Shown: one piece after another, positions 17,400-24,881 of the stretch
Layout: every line of letters begins with the position of its first letter
Numbering within the stretch: the stretch's first letter is position 1
Source: Actinomycetes bacterium
GTDB lineage: Bacteria; Actinomycetota; Acidimicrobiia; Acidimicrobiales; Microtrichaceae
Direction: 5' to 3'
DNA length: 64,000 nt
NCBI GenBank assembly: GCA_024222295.1
Contig: JAAEPF010000024.1
Span: 124,001 to 188,000 of the forward strand
Translations under genes and position numbers: made by a program
The notes under the pieces: model-generated
Database searches by the model: none
Told to the model about the DNA's origin: nothing
The model's input: the letters and a program-made list of their open reading frames with translations, nothing else

Positions 17400-18830
17400 T
17401 CAGGAGACGACGACCGCCGTCACCATGCCGAACATGCCGTCTTCGCGCTCGGCGTGGTTGAGGATGTGGCAGTGCCAGACCCACACACCGGTGCGGGCGG
17501 TCTGGAACAGCACCGAATAGCGCTCGCCGGGCGCCACGTTGACCGTGTCGGCCCAGTAGGGCTGGTCGAGCTTGATGCCGTCCTTTGCGTACACCAGCTG
17601 CGGGAACTGGTGCAGGTGCATCGGATGAATCTGCAGGCCCTCGTTGTAGTAGTGGAAGGCCGACCAGTCGCCGACATTTAATTCGTAGCCCTGGGTTCCG
17701 GGGAAGCTCTTGCCATTGAGCGAGAGGCCGATCGTGCCCGCATCGTTGAGCACCATCACATCTTCCATGGCGAGCGTGAGGTCCGCCGGGATCTCGACAC
17801 CACTCACGGTCTCGCCGCGGGGGAGCAGGTCATCTGTCTGCACCAGCAGCGCGCCCCACATGCCGTTGGGGATGGCAAGGTAGCCATGGGCGTGGGGGTG
17901 GTACATGCCGACTGCGGGTTCGATTGCGGTGAACTCGTAGTCGAACGTATCGCCCTGCATCGTGAGGTCCTGGGTGAGCGGAGCCACTCCGTCGAACTCG
18001 TTGTCCTTGCGGATGCCGTGCAGGTGGATGTCGGTGCCGAGCGGCAGGCGGTTGATCAGGCGGATGCGCACCTTGTCGCCCACGTTGACCCGGATGGTCG
18101 GGCCGGGCACCGTGCCATTGAAGGTCCAGGCTTCCACGACGTTGCCGGGCTCGGTCTCCCACTCGCCGATCTCCGCGACGAGGTCGAAGCGCTTGTAGCC
18201 ATCGGGGTCGATCACCGGCTCCATCGGCTGTGCGCCGATGCCCTCGGTGTTGGCCTCGCCGCTGGTGAGCTGGTCGACGAAGGGCTGGAACGAGTCGAGC
18301 ATGTCGGTGTCGAGCTGTGCGAAGTCGGGGTTGGCGCCGGCGTGCGGATCCTCGCCCGAGATCTCCGCACCCTCCTCGATCGTCATCGAGGTCTCCATGC
18401 CGGCCTCACGGTGCCCCGCTATGTCGCAGTAGACCTCGTAGGTACCGGTCTCGAGACCGCTCAGGCTCAGGACTTCGCTCTCGCCGCTGGCGAGGTCCGC
18501 GGTGCGTCCATCGCCCTCGATGACCAGGTTGTGGACCTGGGAGCCCTCATTGACCACGCCGAGCGACGCGCCTGGAGGAACCACGAGGTTGCCGTCGATG
18601 GCGAACTCGGACAGAACCACGGGCGCGGCATTGCCTGCAGTAGCGGTGTCACCCGAGGAGCCGTCGTCGTCGCCGGCGTTGGCCACAAGTCCGATTGCGA
18701 AGATGACCAGTGCCAATGCCACGCCCCCACCGATGATCGCCAGCAGCATGGCGTAGGGGTTGTGCGGCTTGGGAGGGGAGCCTTCGGCGGGCGCCTTCGC
18801 TGGGGGCTGGTCGGTCACGTCGTCACTCAC
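17400..18830 (-). CDS. Membrane-anchored multicopper oxidase with extra N-terminal cupredoxin
   Basis: This 476-residue protein has a cytosolic proline-rich N-terminus, one transmembrane helix (about 28-52) and three cupredoxin domains outside. Domain 1 has a full type 1 copper set (H100, C135, H140, M145 in this numbering). Domains 2 and 3 have the trinuclear-site motifs DIHLHG, MYHPHAHGY, HPMHLHQF and WHCHILNHAEREDGM, the last also holding type 1 ligands. The fusion of an electron-transfer cupredoxin to a two-domain oxidase suggests internal electron delivery. The HCHxxxHxxxxM pattern argues for an oxidase rather than nitrite reductase. GTG 18830 has AAAGG 7 nt upstream; ATG 18857 is an alternative. 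Confidence 0.88.
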   Translation of the reverse strand: MSDDVTDQPPAKAPAEGSPPKPHNPYAMLLAIIGGGVALALVIFAIGLVANAGDDDGSSGDTATAGNAAPVVLSEFAIDGNLVVPPGASLGVVNEGSQVHNLVIEGDGRTADLASGESEVLSLSGLETGTYEVYCDIAGHREAGMETSMTIEEGAEISGEDPHAGANPDFAQLDTDMLDSFQPFVDQLTSGEANTEGIGAQPMEPVIDPDGYKRFDLVAEIGEWETEPGNVVEAWTFNGTVPGPTIRVNVGDKVRIRLINRLPLGTDIHLHGIRKDNEFDGVAPLTQDLTMQGDTFDYEFTAIEPAVGMYHPHAHGYLAIPNGMWGALLVQTDDLLPRGETVSGVEIPADLTLAMEDVMVLNDAGTIGLSLNGKSFPGTQGYELNVGDWSAFHYYNEGLQIHPMHLHQFPQLVYAKDGIKLDQPYWADTVNVAPGERYSVLFQTARTGVWVWHCHILNHAEREDGMFGMVTAVVVS

Positions 18831-19052
18831 CAATGTGCCTTTCGTCCTTAGTGGCATCGCCGGGTTCGGGGAGCCTCCGGGAGTCTGCCAGCCAAGCCGT
18901 TGCGTTGTCGACTATTGGCGAGAGTCGAATGCGCGGACTCGGCGAGAGCAGGGTCTGCACCGGGGGCGAGCACGGCGTCGTGCGAACCGTATCGGCTGGC
19001 CGAGGACGTGGATCACACCGCTGACCACGGCGGTAGTTACGCTCGGATCGCA
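18831..19052. promoter_or_regulatory. Divergent intergenic region, multicopper oxidase / AMP-binding gene
   Basis: These 222 bases hold no convincing gene. On the plus strand TACGCT (19038-19043) lies 9 nt before the ATG at 19053 and may give a very short leader. No clear operator is visible. Confidence 0.35.
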
Positions 19053-20588
19053 ATGCTCAGCGAGGCTGTCGCGCAAGCGGCCCACCGACATGGCCACACC
19101 CCCGCGGTGATGGTCGACGGCTCCGGGGCGACCTGGGGCGAGGTGCACTTGGCGTCCGAGGCCCTTGCCGCCATGCTCTCAGCGCGAGGCATCGGTGCGC
19201 CCCAAGTGGTTGGCCTCGCCATGCGCCCCGGACCGATGTGGCTCGTCGCGGCCACCGCTGTCGACCGTACCGGCGCAGCGTTTGCCGGGCTGTCACCCAT
19301 CGCCACCGCCCCGGAGCGAGCGGCCATGGTGAAGAGCATTGAACCGGCGTTGGTGCTGGCGGAACCGGATCTCGCCGACGGCCTTCCCCTTCGCACACAG
19401 GTTGTGGTGCTCGAGAGCGACGGTGCGGGACTCGACTCGATGGGGGTCACCAAGGCGGTTGCCGCACTCGGAGCCACCGGCGAGGCCGCCGCGCCGGGCG
19501 CCGTCGCCAGTCATGGGCGCACCGACGAGCGCCGCTACGCCATCTGCTTCACCTCGGGGACGACGGGCGATCCCAGGCCTGCGGAGTACCGCGTGGGAGC
19601 CGCACGCGCAGTCGAGCGCATCGACCTGGGCAGCTCGGCTGCGCAGTCGGGGGGCAGCGGGTTCGAGATGATCTCGTCGACCCAGTTCGCACACGTGGGG
19701 TTCACCCTGAAGGTGCCCTGGTACGCCCGGCTCGGGTGCACGATGCACGTGATGCCGCGCTGGCGTGCCGATGATGCGATCGAGCTGGTGGCCGGACGCC
19801 ACATGGCGACGCTGGGGGTGGTCGCCCCCCAGCTCGCGCTGATCCTCGCGTCGGACCTGCTCAACGAGCGCGACCTGTCGGCGCTGCGGCTGGTGATAGC
19901 CGGTGGGGCGCCGTCGCCCCCTGCGCTCATAGCGGAGGCACGCAGTCGCCTGGGCGTCGACTACTCGATCAGGTACTCCTCCACGGAGTCGGGAGGGGTC
20001 GGTCTCTCGGCGCTTGTCGACGATGACAACCCCGACGCGGTCGGCACGATCGGCGTGCCCCGTCCGGGAGTGCAGGCCCGGGTGGCCGAGCCCGACGGTT
20101 CACCGGCTCCCGCCGGTGAGGTGGCAGAGTTGCAGATCCTCTCGCCCGCCACCATGACCGGCTACCTCGGTGCGCCCGAGGCCACTGCAGCGGCCTTCAC
20201 CGCTGACGGGTGGCTGCGCACGGGAGACCTGGCGCTCGTGCGCGAGGACGGCCGGTTCGTGCTGGCCGGGCGCGGCAGCGACATGTACATCCGTGGCGGC
20301 TACAACGTGCACCCCGAGGAGGTCGAGGCCGTATTGGGCACACATCCCGCAGTGGCGGCGGTTGCAGTCGCCGCCCGCCCCGATGACGTGATGGGCGAGG
20401 TGGGGGTGGCTGTGGTCGTGCCTGCGGCGGGAAGCACACCTCCGACGCTCGAGCAGCTCCGCGCCCACGCAGCTGGTGAGCTCGCCCGCCACAAGCTGCC
20501 CGAGGGCTTGGTGGTCGCGTCGAGCCTGCCACTCAACGACGCGGAGAAACTCGACCGCAGGCGGTTGGCTGAGATGTTGGGCTCGTGA
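19053..20588 (+). CDS. AMP-binding (class I adenylate-forming) enzyme
   Basis: This 511-residue protein has the acyl-CoA synthetase/adenylation fold, activating a carboxylate with ATP. The P-loop is FTSGTTGDPRPAEY, in which the usual PKG is replaced by PRP. The A5 motif YSSTESGG, A7 WLRTGDLA, hinge GRGSDMYIRGGYNVHPEEVE, and C-terminal catalytic Lys in NDAEKLDRRRL are present. Activity is therefore likely but the altered P-loop may change ATP handling. Its stop overlaps the start of the prepilin peptidase gene (GTGA), so the two are translated together. The natural substrate is unknown; context with lipid-type enzymes suggests a fatty or aromatic acid. Confidence 0.85.
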   Translation: MLSEAVAQAAHRHGHTPAVMVDGSGATWGEVHLASEALAAMLSARGIGAPQVVGLAMRPGPMWLVAATAVDRTGAAFAGLSPIATAPERAAMVKSIEPALVLAEPDLADGLPLRTQVVVLESDGAGLDSMGVTKAVAALGATGEAAAPGAVASHGRTDERRYAICFTSGTTGDPRPAEYRVGAARAVERIDLGSSAAQSGGSGFEMISSTQFAHVGFTLKVPWYARLGCTMHVMPRWRADDAIELVAGRHMATLGVVAPQLALILASDLLNERDLSALRLVIAGGAPSPPALIAEARSRLGVDYSIRYSSTESGGVGLSALVDDDNPDAVGTIGVPRPGVQARVAEPDGSPAPAGEVAELQILSPATMTGYLGAPEATAAAFTADGWLRTGDLALVREDGRFVLAGRGSDMYIRGGYNVHPEEVEAVLGTHPAVAAVAVAARPDDVMGEVGVAVVVPAAGSTPPTLEQLRAHAAGELARHKLPEGLVVASSLPLNDAEKLDRRRLAEMLGS

Positions 20589-21379
20589 GCGACGTGGTCG
20601 CGCTGGTTGCATCCCTGGTCGGCCTGGTGATCGCCTGGCTCTTGACGGTGCCGCTGTTCCGATTCAAGGAAATGCGGCCGATGACTCCACGCGACGTGTC
20701 CAACGAAGCGGGCCTCGAGATCCGCGCTGTCGTGCGCCATGCCCGGTGTCCGAAGTGTCACCGCGACCACGGCCCGGCCGACGTGCTGCCCGTCGTGTCG
20801 TGGCTGCGTGGCTGTCCCGGGTGTGGGCTGCGTCTGCCTGCGACGGTCGCGGTGTTCCAGTTGGCGCTACCGCTCGCCGCGGCCATCACGGCGATCGTGT
20901 TCGACCCGGTGTGGGTGGTGGTGCTCTTCGTGTGGTTCGCGGTGGTGGTCACCTCGGTTGCCGTTGTGGATGCCCGGGTGTGGCTGATTCCGTGGTGGGC
21001 GCCGTGGGTGGGATCCGCTGTCGGGGCGGTGCTGATGGTGATTGCGTCGCTCTCGGTGGACGACACCCAGCGCCTGGTGTGGGCGTTGGCCGGGGCTGTC
21101 GGTGCGTTCGTCGTGTTCTTCGTGCTCTGGTTCGTGGCGCCGGGAAGGCTGGGTTTCGGCGACGTGCGCCTGTCGTTCATGATCGGGCTGTTCCTGGGCT
21201 GGATCGACCCACTTCTCGTCGTGTGGGGACTGCTGTTCGGCAGCGTGGTCGGGCTGATCGTCGGCCTGTGGACCCTTGTGGTGCGCAAGGGCGGGCATTT
21301 CGCGTTCGGTCCGGCACTGGGCATCGGCGCGTTGTTGGCCGTGTGGCTGCAGGACTACCTGCTGGTCTCGGCGGGGTAG
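20585..21379 (+). CDS. A24 family prepilin peptidase
   Basis: This 264-residue membrane protease resembles PilD/GspO-type prepilin peptidases that cut and often methylate type IV pilin-like precursors. After a first helix it has the cytosolic zinc module CPKC...CPGC. The two catalytic aspartates lie in VVDARVWLIP and GFGDVRL (GxGD motif). About eight hydrophobic segments are seen. The length matches bifunctional enzymes. It is coupled to the AMP-binding gene by a GTGA overlap, and no pilin, PilB or PilC gene is in the window, so its substrate must be encoded elsewhere, unless the secreted protein just downstream is one, for which I see no prepilin cleavage motif. Confidence 0.88.
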   Translation: MSDVVALVASLVGLVIAWLLTVPLFRFKEMRPMTPRDVSNEAGLEIRAVVRHARCPKCHRDHGPADVLPVVSWLRGCPGCGLRLPATVAVFQLALPLAAAITAIVFDPVWVVVLFVWFAVVVTSVAVVDARVWLIPWWAPWVGSAVGAVLMVIASLSVDDTQRLVWALAGAVGAFVVFFVLWFVAPGRLGFGDVRLSFMIGLFLGWIDPLLVVWGLLFGSVVGLIVGLWTLVVRKGGHFAFGPALGIGALLAVWLQDYLLVSAG

Positions 21380-21411
21380 TGAGTCGGCCCCGGGAAAATT
21401 CCTGATCGGTA

Positions 21412-21442
21412 TTCACTTTTCGGAAGCTACCGCGCGTAGAAT
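21412..21442 (+). promoter_or_regulatory. Possible promoter of the secreted-protein/ABC operon
   Basis: TTCACT (21412-21417) and TAGAAT (21437-21442) are spaced by 19 nt in the 144-bp gap before the gene at 21524. The gap also has a locally AT-rich patch, unusual here. Confidence 0.35.
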
Positions 21443-21523
21443 AATCGGCCTGAGGGGGCTCGGTCCGGGCGGGGCGGCCCGGAATGTGCCGGAAAGCAAG
21501 ACTGAGACCAAGGGGGACCGGGA

Positions 21524-23095
21524 ATGGGGGTTCGTCGTGTACCCACCTCACGGTGGATACGTCGTGGCGCGGTTGCTGCCCTGTGCGCAATCGGGCTGAG
21601 CACCCTCGGCACCGCTGTGACCGCCGGCGCCCAGCAGGATGACGCGTCAGGCAAGGTCGTTCGCGGGGGCGCCAACGCGGCCGCGGACTCCATGGCCTTC
21701 AACATCGCCAGCGCCGGAGCGTCACTCGGATGGACGTTCGGCCGCTCGCTGGCGGGCTACCAGGACCTGACCACCACCGGAGAGGGCAGGGGGGTCGACC
21801 TCGGTGCCCTTGCCTCGCTGTTCGCCCTGCCGCAGTGCGATGGTGAACTCCCGCCGGCGCTCGACACCGACACGCTTCCCGAACTCACGGTGGCCGAATC
21901 GTTCGGGCAGGGTCCACAGGGGCCATTCGAATCCGAGGTCAACCTGCCCCAGATGGCAGAAGACAAGTCCTCGCCCACGGCTCTCGGCACCCAGAGCGCG
22001 CAGAGCACGAACGATCGCGCAGAGGGCTCGACAACCACGCTCACGCAGGACTTCGGCTTCTTCAGGGTCAACGACGCAAGCTCACGGGCGTGGGTGTCGT
22101 TCGAGGACGGCGTGCGAACGGCCCACGCCGTGTCGCGGGCCGACCGCATCGAGATCCTCGGACAGGTCGTGTTCGTTGATCCGGTGTGGTCCGCCACCGC
22201 GAAGTCGGGTGCCGAGGAACTCGCCGAGGGTTCCTTCACCTTCCGTGGCGCATCCGTGTACGGCAACTGGTTGTCGGGGCGGGCGCTGGAGCAGAACCTC
22301 GACCTGTTCAAGTGGATCAACGAGACGTTCCTTGGTCCGCTCGGGCTCCGCATCTCCTTTCCAGAGGTGACCACCCCCGAGATCGGCGACGGGGTGACAG
22401 TCACCCCGCTCAAGGTCGACCTGATCGATTCCCCGTTGGCAAAGGACCTGCTGTTCCCACTGCTCGACACGGACCTGCTGGAGACCTACCGCGAGGACTC
22501 GGTCAGTGAGGACTGCCGCCGGGAGACCTTCTGGACCGTGATCGACAACCTGCGCTACGCGCTCGGGGGGCGGGGTGCGCTGGAGACCCATATCGGAGGC
22601 GTCGAGGTAACCACCGACGACACCGATTACTCCGCGGATCAGTTCGTATTCGGCGATGGCGGGGAGCCGGGCCCCCCTACTGAACCGGTCGTGCTGCCGC
22701 CTCTGCAGGAGCCGCCCCCCACAGTGCGTGACGGCTTCGAGTTCGGCGACGGATCCGACGACATCGGCTCGTTCGACGAGTTCGACGACTTCGACAGCGG
22801 TGACGGCGACTTCTCCGGCGGCTTCGACTCCGGTGGGGACTTCGAGGCCGGGATCACCGAGGCGGGCCTGTCCGAGCAAGCACCGGCCGAGGCCGAGGTG
22901 GCACAGGAGGAGCCCGAGGATGTTGTCGACAGCCGGGAGGTCGCATCAGGCGCACAACCGGACGGGTCGGCGAGCAACGCGGCAGCGGTGACCCTCGGCA
23001 TCCTCGCGCTGCTTGGCGCGATGGGCCTGTCACTTGGCGACAGGTTCATGGGCATCCGCGCCAAGCACGTCATCGACGAGCCGGGTGACTCGTGA
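21524..23095 (+). CDS. Secreted, C-terminally anchored protein of unknown function
   Basis: I do not recognise this 523-residue protein. It has a signal peptide with an Arg-rich start (MGVRRVPTSRWIRRGAVAAL) ending near TAGAQQ. A folded region follows (about 40-375) with several Trp/Phe-rich strands and a few Cys. Then comes a Pro-rich stretch, an acidic Asp/Phe/Gly-rich linker (about 400-450), and a single C-terminal helix before a short basic tail. It would sit outside the cell, anchored at its C-terminus. It lies 34 bp ahead of the solute-binding protein gene and may act with the transporter, for instance as an accessory receptor. No LPXTG-like motif is present. Confidence 0.75.
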   Translation: MGVRRVPTSRWIRRGAVAALCAIGLSTLGTAVTAGAQQDDASGKVVRGGANAAADSMAFNIASAGASLGWTFGRSLAGYQDLTTTGEGRGVDLGALASLFALPQCDGELPPALDTDTLPELTVAESFGQGPQGPFESEVNLPQMAEDKSSPTALGTQSAQSTNDRAEGSTTTLTQDFGFFRVNDASSRAWVSFEDGVRTAHAVSRADRIEILGQVVFVDPVWSATAKSGAEELAEGSFTFRGASVYGNWLSGRALEQNLDLFKWINETFLGPLGLRISFPEVTTPEIGDGVTVTPLKVDLIDSPLAKDLLFPLLDTDLLETYREDSVSEDCRRETFWTVIDNLRYALGGRGALETHIGGVEVTTDDTDYSADQFVFGDGGEPGPPTEPVVLPPLQEPPPTVRDGFEFGDGSDDIGSFDEFDDFDSGDGDFSGGFDSGGDFEAGITEAGLSEQAPAEAEVAQEEPEDVVDSREVASGAQPDGSASNAAAVTLGILALLGAMGLSLGDRFMGIRAKHVIDEPGDS

Positions 23096-23129
23096 GCACC
23101 ATGCGTTACCGAGTGGTGGGAGGCGGCAG

Positions 23130-24881
23130 ATGAAGGACAGGCTGTTTCGCGGCTACGGACCCCTGATCGGGTTCACGGCCCTGTTCCTGGCCGTGGTGCT
23201 GCTGGTGCCCAGCAAGGCGCCAGAGGAAGTCGACCCCGAGGGCGGTGACGTCTCCGGCGTGTTGGACATGATCGGAGAAGACGGCAGCGAGCTCCGCTAC
23301 GACGAGGACGGCAACCTCATCGACCCCGAGACCGGAGAGGTCGATCCCACGGTCGCCGGTGCCGCTGACTCGACCGGTTCGGGCTCCTCGGGTTCGACGG
23401 GAGGCTCGGGCAGCGGGTCATCCGGCGGGTCCGGCTCCGGGGGCGGCAGCGGGACTGGCAACGGCGCGGCTGGTGGCAACGCTGCCGGTGGCGCCAACAA
23501 GGGCCCCACGAAGGTGGCCGGATGCGGCGGGGTACAGGTCAAGGGCGACCCCTACTCGCCACCTTGTGTTCAGTTCTCGGGTTCCAACGGAGGTGCAACC
23601 CATCGCGGTGTCAGCGACTCGGAGATCGTGGTCACCGTTCGCATCGATGGCTTCGACAGCGGCCTGGTGGACGCCGTCACCAAGGCCGCCAGCACCGCAG
23701 GCAAGATCCCGAGTGAGCCCCGCGAGAAGGTGGAGCGCACCATCACGGGGCTGGTCGAGTACTTCAATCAGCGCTTCCAGTTCTACGGCCGCAAGATCAA
23801 GATGGTCATCTACGACGGCAAGGGCGACCCGCTCAACGAGATCATCGGCAACGGCCAGGAGGGTGCACGCGCCGATGCCGTGAAGGTGGCCAAGGAGATC
23901 GGTGCGTTCGCCGACGTGTCCGCCATCACAGCGCCATATGCGTCGTCGCTTGCCTCCGAGGGCGTCATCAATGTCGGCGCCCCGTACGTGCCGCGTGACT
24001 GGCTGACCCAGCGCCGCCCGTACTCCTGGACGCCCCTCACCGACTGCACAACCGTGGTGGAGGCCACTTCGTCCTACTACGCAACGAAGATGTTCGGAAA
24101 GCCTGCGGTCAATGCCCAGGGAGCCCTGAAGGACAAGCCCCGCCGGCTCGTCGTGGTTGCTCCGGAAAACAAGGAGTACCAGGACTGCGTGAGTGCAGGC
24201 ATCGCCATGCTCAACCAGCGCGGCGCCGGTTCGGAGCTGGTGGGTCGCTATGAGTACAAGATCGACGTCAACAACACAGGCACGGCTCGTGACGTGGCGA
24301 CCAAGCTCGTGGCCGACGAGGCCACCACCCTGATGTGCGGCTGTGACCCTGTCTTCCTCAACTACCTGGCCCAGGAGATCCGCGCGGCCAACATCAGCCC
24401 GGAGATGATCATGGTCGGCGTCGCACTGGTGGACACAGACCTGGTCGGCCAGCTCTTCCAGCAGGATGTCTGGCGCAACGCATTTGGTATCTCCTTTCAG
24501 GGCGCGACCGCACCACAGCGCTCCACGATCGCCTACGCCGCCTACAAGGCGGTGCGACCCGATGAGCCATCGATCACGGTCGACATCCTCTACAACCAGC
24601 TCTACATGCTCGCGATCGGCATCCAGATGGCCGGACCCGACCTGAATCCCCTGAGCTTCGAGAAAGGCATGTTCTCCTACCCGAAACGGTCAGGTCCCTA
24701 CGGCAGCTGGGGATTCGGCCCCAACGACTACAGCACCTCCGATGACGTCCGCGAGGTGTTCTGGAACCCGGGAGCCCAGTCGGTGTTCAACCGGGCCGCC
24801 GGTGCCTACCAGAATCCCAACGGCGACGCTCGCTTCCCGATCGGCAAGTGGCCGGGCGGCCAGCCCCGGGCAGCGGGGTGA
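23130..24881 (+). CDS. Membrane-anchored ABC solute-binding protein (LivJ-like)
   Basis: This 583-residue protein has an N-terminal membrane helix (about 10-28) without a lipobox, an acidic spacer, a Gly/Ser linker (about 78-125), and a type I periplasmic binding-protein domain (about 145-560). The domain shows typical elements such as KIKMVIYDGKGDP, ADVSAITAPYASSLASEGVINVG, RRLVVVAPEN and TVDILYNQLYMLAIGI. It binds an extracellular solute for the fused transporter encoded next, whose GTG start overlaps its stop. Using a membrane helix and flexible tether instead of a lipid anchor is uncommon. ATG 23130 has GGGAGG just upstream. The ligand is unknown; the family includes amino acid and amide binders. 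Confidence 0.85.
   Translation: MKDRLFRGYGPLIGFTALFLAVVLLVPSKAPEEVDPEGGDVSGVLDMIGEDGSELRYDEDGNLIDPETGEVDPTVAGAADSTGSGSSGSTGGSGSGSSGGSGSGGGSGTGNGAAGGNAAGGANKGPTKVAGCGGVQVKGDPYSPPCVQFSGSNGGATHRGVSDSEIVVTVRIDGFDSGLVDAVTKAASTAGKIPSEPREKVERTITGLVEYFNQRFQFYGRKIKMVIYDGKGDPLNEIIGNGQEGARADAVKVAKEIGAFADVSAITAPYASSLASEGVINVGAPYVPRDWLTQRRPYSWTPLTDCTTVVEATSSYYATKMFGKPAVNAQGALKDKPRRLVVVAPENKEYQDCVSAGIAMLNQRGAGSELVGRYEYKIDVNNTGTARDVATKLVADEATTLMCGCDPVFLNYLAQEIRAANISPEMIMVGVALVDTDLVGQLFQQDVWRNAFGISFQGATAPQRSTIAYAAYKAVRPDEPSITVDILYNQLYMLAIGIQMAGPDLNPLSFEKGMFSYPKRSGPYGSWGFGPNDYSTSDDVREVFWNPGAQSVFNRAAGAYQNPNGDARFPIGKWPGGQPRAAG

Noticed and set aside
17400-18830. Copper nitrite reductase NirK
   Set aside because: The last domain carries WHCHILNHAEREDGM with combined type 1 and type 3 ligands, as in oxidases; NirK has its type 1 site in the first domain of the trimer unit.
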